From Chromatiales bacterium (GTDB lineage: Bacteria > Pseudomonadota > Gammaproteobacteria > UBA6429 > Thiohalophilaceae), in NCBI GenBank assembly GCA_027001895.1, contig JALTLP010000180.1, forward strand, positions 1 through 16,249: DNA of 16,249 nt, written 5' to 3'. Of the stretch, positions 1 to 7,528 are shown one piece after another. The translations under genes and the position numbers were made by a program. Each line of letters begins with the position of its first letter. Position 1 is the first letter of the stretch. The notes below the pieces were generated by a model that was not told the DNA's origin, did not search any database, and saw only the letters and a list, made by a program, of their open reading frames with translations.

Positions 1-574
1 TTCCGGTTACCATGCCCGGTGCACCAGGCAACCCTTTTATAGGGTGGAAAGCACCACGCGGAACATCTGCATTAAGAATATCATCCAGGTCCTGACTGAT
101 TCGTGCATGGGCAAGATTGTCTGCTATCTGTGATGCTATCGTTAACAGAAACGTTTCACTGTCAACATCAAAGCGATGTGCCATTTTCTGATGCAGGGTC
201 AGAACAGCCAGTACTTTCCTGTTATGAATAACCGGAACACCGAGGTAACCGTGCAGGGCTTCTTCACCGGTTTCTGAAACATAATAATAAGCAGGATGTT
301 GCGAGCAGTCATCAAGACTGATAGGTTCGGCACGTTTTACCACCAGACCGGCCAGGCTGTTTTTAAGTGGGATACGGACAACCCCAACGGCTTCCTGGTA
401 AAAACCCTGGGTTGCCATCAACACCAGCTGACTGGTTGCCTCGTCAACAAGAAAAACCGAACAGGCATCACACAGGATAGAATTTTTTATACTGGCAACC
501 AGTAACTGTAACTTGCTTTCAATACTACGAGTTGTAATAAACTCGGCAATAATTCTTTGTAGTTCCTGTAACAT
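1..574 (-). CDS. ptsP: PtsP (enzyme I of the nitrogen PTS), N-terminal part, runs off the window
   Basis: This is the first 191 codons of the phosphoenolpyruvate-protein phosphotransferase that starts the nitrogen-related PTS relay (PtsP to NPr to EIIA-Ntr) in the cytoplasm. My translation of the minus strand from the ATG at 572-574 is open to the window edge. Residues about 1-165 have the form of a GAF sensory domain, with blocks such as ILCDACSVFLVDE and GYLGVPVIHNRKVLAVLTLH. The last residues, PIKGLPGAPGMVTG, look like the linker into the phosphotransfer part, which lies outside the window. The gene begins 20 bases after the rppH stop, the same order as in Escherichia coli and Pseudomonas, so the two are probably cotranscribed. 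A GGGA stretch about 10 bases upstream of the ATG can serve as ribosome binding site. The truncation is only the window boundary. Confidence 0.93.
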   Translation of the reverse strand, partial: MLQELQRIIAEFITTRSIESKLQLLVASIKNSILCDACSVFLVDEATSQLVLMATQGFYQEAVGVVRIPLKNSLAGLVVKRAEPISLDDCSQHPAYYYVSETGEEALHGYLGVPVIHNRKVLAVLTLHQKMAHRFDVDSETFLLTIASQIADNLAHARISQDLDDILNADVPRGAFHPIKGLPGAPGMVTG

Positions 575-594
575 TGGCTTTTTGCGTCCCTGCT

Positions 595-1101
595 TTAAAG
601 CATACGATGTTCTGTATTGAGCTCCGTTTTTAGAAACGAATCCGGTATTAATTCCTGCAGGGCAAGCCGGTAAACCTTACGTTTAAAATCGATAACCTGA
701 TCGGCTGCATGTTGCGGCTGTATCCAGCACCAGCGATCAAATTCCGGTTTATCTGAACAGTTCAGCTTAATTTCTGATTCATCAACAATAAGTTTTAATA
801 AGAACCAGATTTGTTTTTGGCCAATACAAACAGGATTGCTGCCGGGGCGTTGTAAATTTTTTGGCAAGTCATAGCGCAACCAGCTATTGGTTGAACTGAT
901 TACTTCAACACAACTGGCTTCCAGCCCGACTTCTTCTTTTAACTCACGAAACAGTGCCTGTTGTGGCGTTTCATTTTTCTGAATACCGCCCTGGGGAAAC
1001 TGCCAGCCATCCTGGCCAAGCCGACGCGCCCAGAGCAACTGCCCGGAATCATTACTAAGCATAATACCGACATTTGCACGATAACCATCTTGGTCAATCA
1101 T
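595..1101 (-). CDS. rppH: RNA pyrophosphohydrolase RppH (Nudix hydrolase)
   Basis: RppH removes pyrophosphate from the 5' end of triphosphorylated transcripts and so triggers RNase E-dependent mRNA decay; it is cytoplasmic. The 168-residue protein opens with MIDQDGYRANVGIML, typical of the family. It carries a full Nudix box: G38, E44, R52, E53, E56, E57 and G59, in the spacing GX5EX7REUXEEXGU. The stretch WQFPQGG just before the box is also characteristic. Length is close to that of the Escherichia coli enzyme (about 176). The ATG at 1101 has a GGAG motif some 7-10 bases upstream. The gene is followed closely by ptsP, and the divergent HAD gene begins 139 bases away. Nothing in it looks damaged. 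Confidence 0.96.
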   Translation of the reverse strand: MIDQDGYRANVGIMLSNDSGQLLWARRLGQDGWQFPQGGIQKNETPQQALFRELKEEVGLEASCVEVISSTNSWLRYDLPKNLQRPGSNPVCIGQKQIWFLLKLIVDESEIKLNCSDKPEFDRWCWIQPQHAADQVIDFKRKVYRLALQELIPDSFLKTELNTEHRML

Positions 1102-1240
1102 TTATGACTCCAGAATTATTATTATTTTTCCATTATCTATAATGATTGCATAAATTCCACTGAAAAGGTGATTTTTTAGTTTCTCCCCTAGCTGCGCGGC
1201 AAAGCTGCTATCGCAAGCCAATTTAGGCTAAAATACACCG

Positions 1241-1936
1241 ATGAATCCAACAAAACACAATAAAAACAGCACCTTAGCAATATTCGACCTTGATAATACC
1301 CTGCTTGCAGGCGACAGTGATGCGCTTTGGGGGCAATTTATTGCAAGCCACGGCCACGTCGACAAGGAAGAATACGAAAAAGAAAATTTACGCTTTTATG
1401 ATGAATATAAAGCCGGCACCCTCGATATACACGAGTTTTTATCCTTTAGTTTAAAGCCACTAAGCCAGCTAGATATGGATGAGTTAGCTCGTTTGCATAA
1501 TATTTTTATGCAAGAGTGCATTTTACCCATTATTAGCCCCCAGGCACGGGAACTGGTGGATAAACATCGCAAACTGGGGCACGAATTACTCATTATTACC
1601 GCCACCAACCGCTTTATTACCGGGCCGATTGCAAAAGAATTTGGTATTAAACAATTACTGGCGACTGAACCAGAAATTATTGATAATCGTTACACCGGCA
1701 AAGTAGCCGGTACGCCGTGCTTTCAGGGCGGTAAGGTAACCCGACTAAACCACTGGCTGGAACAAACCGGCCATAATCTGGATGATAGCTGGTTTTACAG
1801 TGATTCGCATAATGACATTCCACTACTGGACAAAGTCGCCCACCCGGTTGCGGTTGACCCGGATGAAAAACTTGCCGAGTATGCGGCTAAAAAAGGTTGG
1901 GATATACTCCAACTGCATCCCCAAACACAGCCGTAA
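1241..1936 (+). CDS. HAD superfamily phosphatase, PSPase-like (subfamily IB)
   Basis: A 231-residue cytoplasmic phosphatase-like protein. The HAD motifs are in order: motif I FDLDNT with the nucleophile D16 and acid/base D18, motif II around T120 (IITATNR), motif III K165, and motif IV YSDSHNDIPLL with D188 and D192. The long cap between motifs I and II is the four-helix type found in phosphoserine phosphatase-like subfamily IB enzymes. The substrate cannot be read from the sequence. Pseudomonas aeruginosa has a similar gene next to rppH and ptsP (PA0335), which I recall being reported as a histidinol-phosphate phosphatase; carrying that over here is inference. The gene is divergent from rppH, and btuC starts only 9 bases after its stop, so it probably leads an operon with btuCD. 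No strong Shine-Dalgarno is visible before the ATG. Confidence 0.88.
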   Translation: MNPTKHNKNSTLAIFDLDNTLLAGDSDALWGQFIASHGHVDKEEYEKENLRFYDEYKAGTLDIHEFLSFSLKPLSQLDMDELARLHNIFMQECILPIISPQARELVDKHRKLGHELLIITATNRFITGPIAKEFGIKQLLATEPEIIDNRYTGKVAGTPCFQGGKVTRLNHWLEQTGHNLDDSWFYSDSHNDIPLLDKVAHPVAVDPDEKLAEYAAKKGWDILQLHPQTQP

Positions 1937-1945
1937 CAAACCTGC

Positions 1946-2935
1946 ATGGTGAAAAAAAATTTACACAGCCTGTTTATAGCACTGCTACTGATAATAAGCC
2001 TTGCAAGCATATTCATTGCCTTGCTTATTGGCAGCCGCACACTGGCAGTTGATGAAATTTTTAAAAACTTTCTCCAACCTCAACAATCAACCCAGGCTTT
2101 AATCATTCAACTACGCATGGAGCGCGCACTGGCCGCTTTTTCGACTGGAGGGTTACTTGCACTGGCCGGTGCATTAATGCAGGTACTGGTACGCAATCCA
2201 TTGGCCGACCCTTATATACTTGGTATTTCCGGCGGGGCATCAGTTGCTGCACTACTGGCTATTCTGCTTGGGCTGCCTTTAATATCCTTAACCGCAACTG
2301 CATTCGTCGGCGCATTAACAGCAATGCTTCTGGTATTTATTTTAAGTCGTGGGCTTGGCAACCGTCACTGGAACCCAACCCGCCTGTTATTAACCGGTGT
2401 CGTGCTTGCCGCAGGCTGGGGCGCTGTTATCAGTTTTATTTTAACTTTTAGTCCGAACAACAAACTACACAGTATGTTGTTCTGGTTAATGGGCGACTTA
2501 AGCTACAACCATTCACCGGCAAGCAGTTTTATTATTTTATTTGTTGCGCTTATCGCTGCACTTTTTCTTGCGCGTTCACTCAATGTTTTAATCCGTGGTG
2601 AACAGTTTGCTCAAACACTGGGTGTATCAACACAAAATTTACAGTGGAAACTGTTATTACTTGCTTCGTTATGCACTGCCGCAGCCGTTACTCAGGCAGG
2701 CAGCATTGGTTTTATTGGCCTGATTGTACCACACCTTATCCGCCTTACCGGCATACACGATCATCGTATACTACTCCCAGCAAGTGTTTTATGTGGTGGC
2801 AGCCTGCTAACCCTGGCTGATACGCTGTCACGAAGCATGTTTTCACCTATTCAGATACCGGTAGGTATTGTTACCGCATTGATTGGTATACCGGTATTTT
2901 TATTTTTGTTGCAACGCAGTGAGGCACATCGTTAA
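1946..2935 (+). CDS. btuC: Vitamin B12 ABC transporter permease BtuC (FecCD family)
   Basis: Inner-membrane permease, working as a dimer, of a B12 or iron-chelate importer. The 329 residues form about ten hydrophobic segments beginning at residue 8. Hallmarks of the FecCD family are RNPLADPYILGISGGAS at about 83-99, the cytoplasmic coupling-helix region around RGEQFAQTLGVS (217-228), and GSIGFIGLIVPHLIRL (252-267). Iron-siderophore permeases belong to the same family. The B12 assignment rests mainly on context: btuD overlaps it by one base, and a cobalamin riboswitch with btuB, tonB and an adenosyltransferase gene lies about 2 kb downstream. No binding protein gene (btuF) is adjacent. No riboswitch precedes this gene, and its closeness to the HAD gene suggests transcription from that promoter. 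The start has a poor Shine-Dalgarno, consistent with translational coupling. Confidence 0.9.
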   Translation: MVKKNLHSLFIALLLIISLASIFIALLIGSRTLAVDEIFKNFLQPQQSTQALIIQLRMERALAAFSTGGLLALAGALMQVLVRNPLADPYILGISGGASVAALLAILLGLPLISLTATAFVGALTAMLLVFILSRGLGNRHWNPTRLLLTGVVLAAGWGAVISFILTFSPNNKLHSMLFWLMGDLSYNHSPASSFIILFVALIAALFLARSLNVLIRGEQFAQTLGVSTQNLQWKLLLLASLCTAAAVTQAGSIGFIGLIVPHLIRLTGIHDHRILLPASVLCGGSLLTLADTLSRSMFSPIQIPVGIVTALIGIPVFLFLLQRSEAHR

Positions 2936-3717
2936 TGGCCAGCCTTGTTACAAAAAATCTTAAACTGCAAATTGCTCAACGAACTCTGTGTGAATCCTTA
3001 AGTTTTGAAATATGCACAGGCCAGACCTGGGCCATACTTGGCAAAAATGGCGCAGGCAAAACAACCCTGTTACATTCACTGGCAGGATTAAATAAACAAC
3101 AACTTGATAACAACAAGGCTTCTGCAATAACAATAAACGGCCAGGCAATACAGGATATAAATCGTCAGCAACTTGCACAACAACTTGGTATGTTATTGCA
3201 GGACTTTCAGGATGTTTTCCCGGCAACGGTTCTGGACACGGCGTTAATAGGCCGACACCCGCACTTAAAAGCCTGGCAATGGCCAGACAATAAAGATATT
3301 GATTTTGTAAAACATCTGTTAAAACAAATGGGACTGGCCGGTTATGAACAACGTGATATAACTTCGTTATCCGGTGGTGAACGTCGTCGGCTGGGGCTGG
3401 TTACCTTGCTTGGTCAGCAAACAGAAATTTTGTTACTCGATGAACCGGTTAATCATCTTGATATTGCCCACCAACACCAGTTATTAAAATATATAACCGC
3501 AGAAGAATTTAAACAGGAACATGCGGTTGCTATGGTGTTGCATGATATTAATCTTGCAAAGCAATATTGCGACCATGTTTTATTTATTTATGATGATGGA
3601 ATAACGCAAGCTGGTACAGCTGAAGATATGTTAAACGCAGAAAATTTAACAGAAGTCTATGGTTATCCAATATCAAAAATAACCACGGACAATAAAACAG
3701 TTTTTACGACGAACTGA
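2935..3717 (+). CDS. btuD: Vitamin B12 ABC transporter ATP-binding protein BtuD
   Basis: ATPase subunit that drives import through BtuC at the inner membrane. The 260 residues contain a complete ABC set: Walker A GKNGAGKT at 36-43, Q-loop glutamine Q89, signature LSGGE at 145-149, Walker B ILLLLDE-type stretch ending D169-E170, and switch histidine H203 in MVLHDINLA. The layout is that of the FecE/BtuD group of chelate importers. The start codon overlaps the btuC stop (TAATG), a usual sign of coupled translation. The stop is only 5 bases from the stop of the convergent parA-like gene, leaving no room for a separate terminator. B12 as substrate is inferred from context, as for btuC; a siderophore transporter is the alternative. 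Confidence 0.9.
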   Translation: MASLVTKNLKLQIAQRTLCESLSFEICTGQTWAILGKNGAGKTTLLHSLAGLNKQQLDNNKASAITINGQAIQDINRQQLAQQLGMLLQDFQDVFPATVLDTALIGRHPHLKAWQWPDNKDIDFVKHLLKQMGLAGYEQRDITSLSGGERRRLGLVTLLGQQTEILLLDEPVNHLDIAHQHQLLKYITAEEFKQEHAVAMVLHDINLAKQYCDHVLFIYDDGITQAGTAEDMLNAENLTEVYGYPISKITTDNKTVFTTN

Positions 3718-3722
3718 ATATT

Positions 3723-4409
3723 TTAAGCAACCGGGCTGATTTTACTTAACCATTCGTTATTATCTTCTTCCAGCCAGGCCAGCAAGGGTTGCCAGTGATT
3801 TTTATCTTCTTCAACCCGCTTGTCCCACATTTCATGGATACCAATACCGCGCTCGGCTGCACGCACATAGTACTGGGTGTCACGCAGGGTTGTTAAAAAA
3901 GGTAAATGCAAGGTCTTCAGAAATCGTTCCAGCGACTGATACATTTTGGTGTTACGCTTGGAACGGTTTGCAACCACGCCAACACGCACACCCAGTTGCC
4001 GAACCTTGGCAACCAGCAATAAATCTTCAACAAAGCGGGTCGCTGCATGAATGTCGATAGGCGATGGTAAAACCGGGATTAAAATTGTATCGACCTGGCG
4101 CACAAAGTTCAGTAGCTGAGTATGGTCAACGGCTGCCGGCGCATCGAGAATAACGCGGTCTGTATCCGGGATAATCCTGTTTTGCCAGACACGGGTAACA
4201 TTACCGCGAGGCTTTCGATGCGCTTCAACACCATGAATTTGTGGACGTTCTTTCGAACGCAGACTTAACCAACGGGTACTGGAACCCTGTGGATCGTAAT
4301 CCATAAGCGAAGTTGACAGGCCGAGGTTAGCGTATTGACTGGCAAGGTTAGTCGCGATGGTCGTTTTACCACACCCACCCTTTGTGTTTAAAACAATAAT
4401 ACGCTGCAT
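3723..4409 (-). CDS. ParA/MinD-type P-loop ATPase without a visible partner
   Basis: A 228-residue cytoplasmic ATPase of the ParA superfamily, whose members position plasmids, chromosomes or protein assemblies by binding DNA or membrane in an ATP-dependent way. The deviant Walker A box KGGCGKTT spans residues 10-17 with the signature lysine K10. The switch I region DYDPQGSS is at 37-44, and the Walker B-like stretch VILDAP ends at D89. No ParB, centromere-like repeats or other partner is seen nearby, so its cargo is unknown. I chose the ATG at 4409 because ParA proteins usually begin just before this P-loop. An in-frame ATG at 4427 adds six residues (MVIGLV) and has a fair GAGAAG site, so it is possible. 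The gene converges on btuD. A function in B12 metabolism is not implied by anything in the sequence. Confidence 0.85.
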   Translation of the reverse strand: MQRIIVLNTKGGCGKTTIATNLASQYANLGLSTSLMDYDPQGSSTRWLSLRSKERPQIHGVEAHRKPRGNVTRVWQNRIIPDTDRVILDAPAAVDHTQLLNFVRQVDTILIPVLPSPIDIHAATRFVEDLLLVAKVRQLGVRVGVVANRSKRNTKMYQSLERFLKTLHLPFLTTLRDTQYYVRAAERGIGIHEMWDKRVEEDKNHWQPLLAWLEEDNNEWLSKISPVA

Positions 4410-4687
4410 AACTAACCCTATAACCATTCAAGCTTCTCTAAGTTATAGCGGCTCTCCACGCAATTTTTAGAGAAAATAGTGTGATACACCCATCAATTAT
4501 ACTGTATTTAAGCAAATTCTTCTCTTAAATAGCGGTATTATTAAAGTGCTATGCTTCAAATTTTAGTGGTTAAATTTTATACAGGCGACTAACCCCATGT
4601 TTTTAAGGGAATTTTTAGATTAAGTTATTAACACCCGATTAATCAAACACATAGCAAATTATCCCACTTTCCAGCCATTATCCTTAC

Positions 4688-4716
4688 TTGACAGATGTAG
4701 GCCAAACCTCTTAAAG
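4688..4716 (+). promoter_or_regulatory. Possible sigma-70 promoter for the riboswitch-btuB transcript
   Basis: A perfect TTGACA at 4688-4693 is followed after 17 bases by TTAAAG at 4711-4716, a weak -10 (three of six matches). Transcription would start near 4722, just ahead of the first riboswitch stem at 4730, which is where a leader should begin. The AT-rich stretch upstream, 4428-4687, shows no gene and no other feature I can support. Confidence 0.45.
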
Positions 4717-4729
4717 TCCGCTGCGTTAC

Positions 4730-4955
4730 AAACAGGTGCTTGAGATTTTAACCAAAATCTCAACTGAAACGGGAAACCGGTGATCATTTATTACTTTTCG
4801 TAATATGAAATTCCGGTACTGCCCCCGCAACGGTAAACGAGTACAGGTAAATTAATCAGCCACTGCCAAAGCTAGGCAAAACTAGCGGTGGGAAGGCAAT
4901 TTACCCGGTTTAGTGTTTCAGCAAACCGCTCGCAAGTCCGGAGACCGGCCTGTTT
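4730..4955 (+). ncRNA. Cobalamin (adenosylcobalamin) riboswitch
   Basis: A full-length B12 riboswitch aptamer. Conserved blocks in order: ACAGGTGCT near 4733; GAAACGGGAA and CCGGTG at about 4766-4782; CCGGTACTGCCCCCGCAACGG from about 4833; GAGTACAG; the B12 box CAGCCACTGCC at 4857-4867; GGTGGGAAGGC near 4887; and CGCAAGTCCGGAGACCGGCC at 4931-4950. The closing stem P1 is visible as AAACAGG (4730-4736) with CCTGTTT (4949-4955). A perfect 8-bp hairpin, GAGATTTT/AAAATCTC with loop AACC, sits at 4742-4761 as a peripheral stem. Binding of the cobalamin coenzyme is expected to lower expression of btuB and the genes behind it. Confidence 0.97.
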
Positions 4956-5026
4956 ATTAATGAGTGTGTTGCGGAGGGCAATAACATCGTTCAGCCTTCT
5001 CAAACCTGCTGCACGAAAATAAACAA

Positions 5027-5077
5027 CCTCTTCAATACGTATTACTTTATACACGGGTGTGTGTTTTTTTGGAGAGG
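5027..5077 (+). promoter_or_regulatory. Predicted expression platform: helix masking the btuB Shine-Dalgarno
   Basis: CCTCTTC at 5027-5033 can pair along its whole length (one GU pair) with GGAGAGG at 5071-5077, which is the btuB ribosome binding site. Inside the loop a smaller hairpin ATACAC (5049-5054), loop GGGT, GTGTGT (5059-5064) is followed by six T at 5065-5070. This fits the translational control usual for B12 riboswitches of Gram-negative bacteria. The inner hairpin plus T-run could also act as a weak terminator. GAGG at 4974-4977 could compete for CCTC at 5027-5030 and free the site. Pairing was judged by eye. Confidence 0.6.
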
Positions 5078-5080
5078 AAT

Positions 5081-6880
5081 ATGAATTACAAACTAATAAC
5101 AAGTGCAACGATAACGGCAACCGCGGTACTTAGCGTTAACCCTGCTATTGCAGCAGACGATAACAATATTATTGTTACTGCAACACGAACAGCACAAACA
5201 GTTGATGACAGTCTGGCGTCGGTCACAGTATTAACTTCGGAACAAATTGAACAGCAACAGGCTAATGATGTACCTGCATTGCTCAATGGTATCCAGGGCA
5301 TTGATATAAGCAATAACGGTGGCTTAGGTAAAGCAACCAGTATTTATATGCGTGGTACCAATAGCAGTCATGTGCTGGTATTAATTGATGGTGTGCGTAT
5401 TGGTTCGGCAACACTCGGCACGGTTTCCTTACAGGACATTCCGGTATCACAGATTGAACGTATAGAAATTATTCGTGGGCCGCGGGCATCACTTTATGGT
5501 TCGGATGCAATTGGTGGTGTTATCCAGATTTTTACCAAACAGGCAAAGTCTGACCAGGTAAATGCTTCTGTAGGCTATGGCACATTGAATACTACAAAAT
5601 TATCCGCAGGTTTTAACACTGTAAAAAACAACAATCAGTTTTCATTGAATATGGCCTATCTGGAAACCAAAGGAATTAACGCACTTAAAACAAGTGACCC
5701 GGACGAAGACGGTTATACAAATGCATCTGTTTCTGCAAACTATAAACACCAGTTTTCCAAAAAACACTGGATAACCGCAACACTGTTATATAGCGAAGGC
5801 AATAATCAATACGATGACAGTTATACAGCAACCAATGTTCTGCAAGCAGACTTTAGTCAGCTTGCAGCCGGCATTAACTACGCAGTTGCAGCAACAGGCA
5901 ATTGGCAGATAAATCTTAAAGCCAGTCAGAGCCAGGATAATTCAGACAATATTAAAAACGGCTCACCTAACGGCAGCTTTAACACCACACGTGACCTGTT
6001 TAGCTGGCAAAATGACTTTACCCTTAGCGATTCGCTTATGTTGACTGCTGGCATTGATTACCAAAATGACAAGGTTAACAGTACAACCCAGTATGATAAA
6101 ACAAGCCGGGATAACAAGGGGTACTTTGTACAGCAACAGTGGTTTGGCAACAGCAATGATCTGATTGCAGCACTTCGTGTCGATGACAACCAGGCTTTTG
6201 GCAACCACACAACCGGCAACCTCAGCTGGGGTATAAACCTGAACAGTGATTACCGTTTAATTGCATCCTATGGCACCGGCTTTAAAGCACCAACCTTCAA
6301 CAACCTGTATTACCCAAGCTCGGGTAATTCAACGATAAAACCGGAAGAATCAAAAAGCTATGAACTGGAACTCCGTCATAAATTCAGCAATGGTCACTGG
6401 AATATTAACCTTTACCAGACAAAAATAACCAACCTGATTGTATACCCGGCTCCAACCTACCAGGTGACTAACCTGGATAAATCAACAATAGAAGGGATGG
6501 AAGTTGCAACAACGCTTAAGCAAAAAACATATGATATCAGGGCGCAGTTAAGTTTTATTGACCCAACCAATGACAATACTAAAAAAGTACTACCCAGACG
6601 AGCAAAGCGTTCATTAACGCTTAACATTAACGAAAACACCGGCAACTGGCGTAGCGGTCTGGAAATTATTGTTAAAAGCAGCCGTTTTGATAACACCAAC
6701 AATACCACTCTACTCCCCGGTTATGCCCTGGTTAACCTGACCAGCCAGTATACCCTTTCTAAAAACTGGAAGTTACGTGGTAAAATTAGTAACCTGCTTG
6801 ATGAGCAGTATCAAACAACAAGCAATTACAATAATGAAGGACTCGGAGCATTTGTTTCCGTCCACTATTCAGGTAATTAA
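5081..6880 (+). CDS. btuB: TonB-dependent vitamin B12 outer-membrane receptor BtuB
   Basis: Outer-membrane beta-barrel receptor that captures cobalamins and imports them using energy from TonB. The 599-residue precursor starts with a signal peptide (MNYKLITSATI to PAIA; cleavage after residue 24 or 25). The TonB box IIVTATR lies at 30-36. A plug domain follows to about residue 140, with DGVRIGSATLG, QIERIEIIRGPRASLYGSDA and IGGVIQIFTK, then barrel strands to the end. Length is close to the Escherichia coli receptor (about 614). The ATG at 5081 is the start because GGAGAGG lies at 5071-5077; a GTG at 5057 would extend it upstream of the signal peptide and is unlikely. The cobalamin riboswitch directly upstream makes the substrate assignment strong. 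The protein ends in YSGN rather than in the aromatic residue common at the C-terminus of outer-membrane barrels. Confidence 0.96.
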   Translation: MNYKLITSATITATAVLSVNPAIAADDNNIIVTATRTAQTVDDSLASVTVLTSEQIEQQQANDVPALLNGIQGIDISNNGGLGKATSIYMRGTNSSHVLVLIDGVRIGSATLGTVSLQDIPVSQIERIEIIRGPRASLYGSDAIGGVIQIFTKQAKSDQVNASVGYGTLNTTKLSAGFNTVKNNNQFSLNMAYLETKGINALKTSDPDEDGYTNASVSANYKHQFSKKHWITATLLYSEGNNQYDDSYTATNVLQADFSQLAAGINYAVAATGNWQINLKASQSQDNSDNIKNGSPNGSFNTTRDLFSWQNDFTLSDSLMLTAGIDYQNDKVNSTTQYDKTSRDNKGYFVQQQWFGNSNDLIAALRVDDNQAFGNHTTGNLSWGINLNSDYRLIASYGTGFKAPTFNNLYYPSSGNSTIKPEESKSYELELRHKFSNGHWNINLYQTKITNLIVYPAPTYQVTNLDKSTIEGMEVATTLKQKTYDIRAQLSFIDPTNDNTKKVLPRRAKRSLTLNINENTGNWRSGLEIIVKSSRFDNTNNTTLLPGYALVNLTSQYTLSKNWKLRGKISNLLDEQYQTTSNYNNEGLGAFVSVHYSGN

Positions 6881-6900
6881 CAGCTAAAAATCAGAATGAG

Positions 6901-7527
6901 ATGAAACTAAATAACAACATCCTGTTTTTTATCAGCTTGTCACTGGGCATTCACCTGGTGGTGTTATTAAGTTTCCAGACTAAAAATTACTTGTTGCCGG
7001 CAGTGGCTGGCAACAAGTTAAGCATCAATCTTAATCAGCAGGTTAATAAACAACGGGTAGCACCAGCAAACAAAAAAACACCTGTCAAAACCGGCAAACA
7101 GACTGACACTCTGGCCCAGACGATAAAACCCGCAAAGCAAACTCCACAGGGTAAACCAGCCACCGGCAAACCTGTAGCACAAATACCCAAACCCCCTCCA
7201 TTACAGAAAGTTTTAACTAGCAACAATACCCACTCTGCCCAGGCTCAAATAATCAGCCAGTTAAAATTAAAATTACGCAATAGTTTTTATTATCCGCGAC
7301 TGGCTCGGCGACGTAACTGGCAGGGTGATGTATCACTTATCTTTGATGTAAGCTCAAAAGGTCTGATTAAGAATGTAACTGTTAGCAAAAGTTCCGGCTA
7401 TAACATTCTTGATAAGGCCGCCGTGAATTCATTATCAGAAATTCAGCGCATAAACACGGCGCCATTCAACCCGGCTTACCATTCCGGTTTAAGTCTTAAT
7501 ATAAAGTATCGTTTAGAGGAAGGTTAA
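6901..7527 (+). CDS. tonB: TonB-like energy transducer dedicated to the B12 receptor
   Basis: A 208-residue inner-membrane protein expected to link the proton motive force, through ExbB/ExbD, to BtuB across the periplasm. Residues about 7-26 form the single N-terminal membrane anchor, and it keeps the S-x3-H pattern (S14, H18) of TonB transmembrane helices. Residues 45-105 are a Lys/Pro-rich spacer. Residues about 118-206 form a TonB C-terminal domain with YYPRLARRRNWQGDVSLIFD and VSKSSGYNILDKAAVNSL. The gene lies 20 bases after btuB and 1 base before the adenosyltransferase gene, inside the riboswitch-controlled unit. ExbB and ExbD are not encoded here, so it must borrow a set from elsewhere in the genome. 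The symbol marks the family only; other TonB copies probably exist. Confidence 0.88.
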   Translation: MKLNNNILFFISLSLGIHLVVLLSFQTKNYLLPAVAGNKLSINLNQQVNKQRVAPANKKTPVKTGKQTDTLAQTIKPAKQTPQGKPATGKPVAQIPKPPPLQKVLTSNNTHSAQAQIISQLKLKLRNSFYYPRLARRRNWQGDVSLIFDVSSKGLIKNVTVSKSSGYNILDKAAVNSLSEIQRINTAPFNPAYHSGLSLNIKYRLEEG

Positions 7528-7528
7528 A

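Noticed and set aside
2960..3226. Minus-strand frame of 88 codons inside btuD
   Set aside because: A shadow of the ABC ATPase gene with no motifs of its own.
5049..5070. Stand-alone intrinsic terminator before btuB
   Set aside because: The stem has only two GC-rich positions next to its loop and a GU pair; it is kept only as a possible part of the riboswitch output.
5057..5080. Extended GTG start for btuB
   Set aside because: It would put eight residues before a typical signal peptide; GGAGAGG is placed for the ATG at 5081.
4872..5120. Minus-strand frame of 82 codons over the riboswitch end and btuB start
   Set aside because: It is antisense to a well-defined RNA structure and has no family features.
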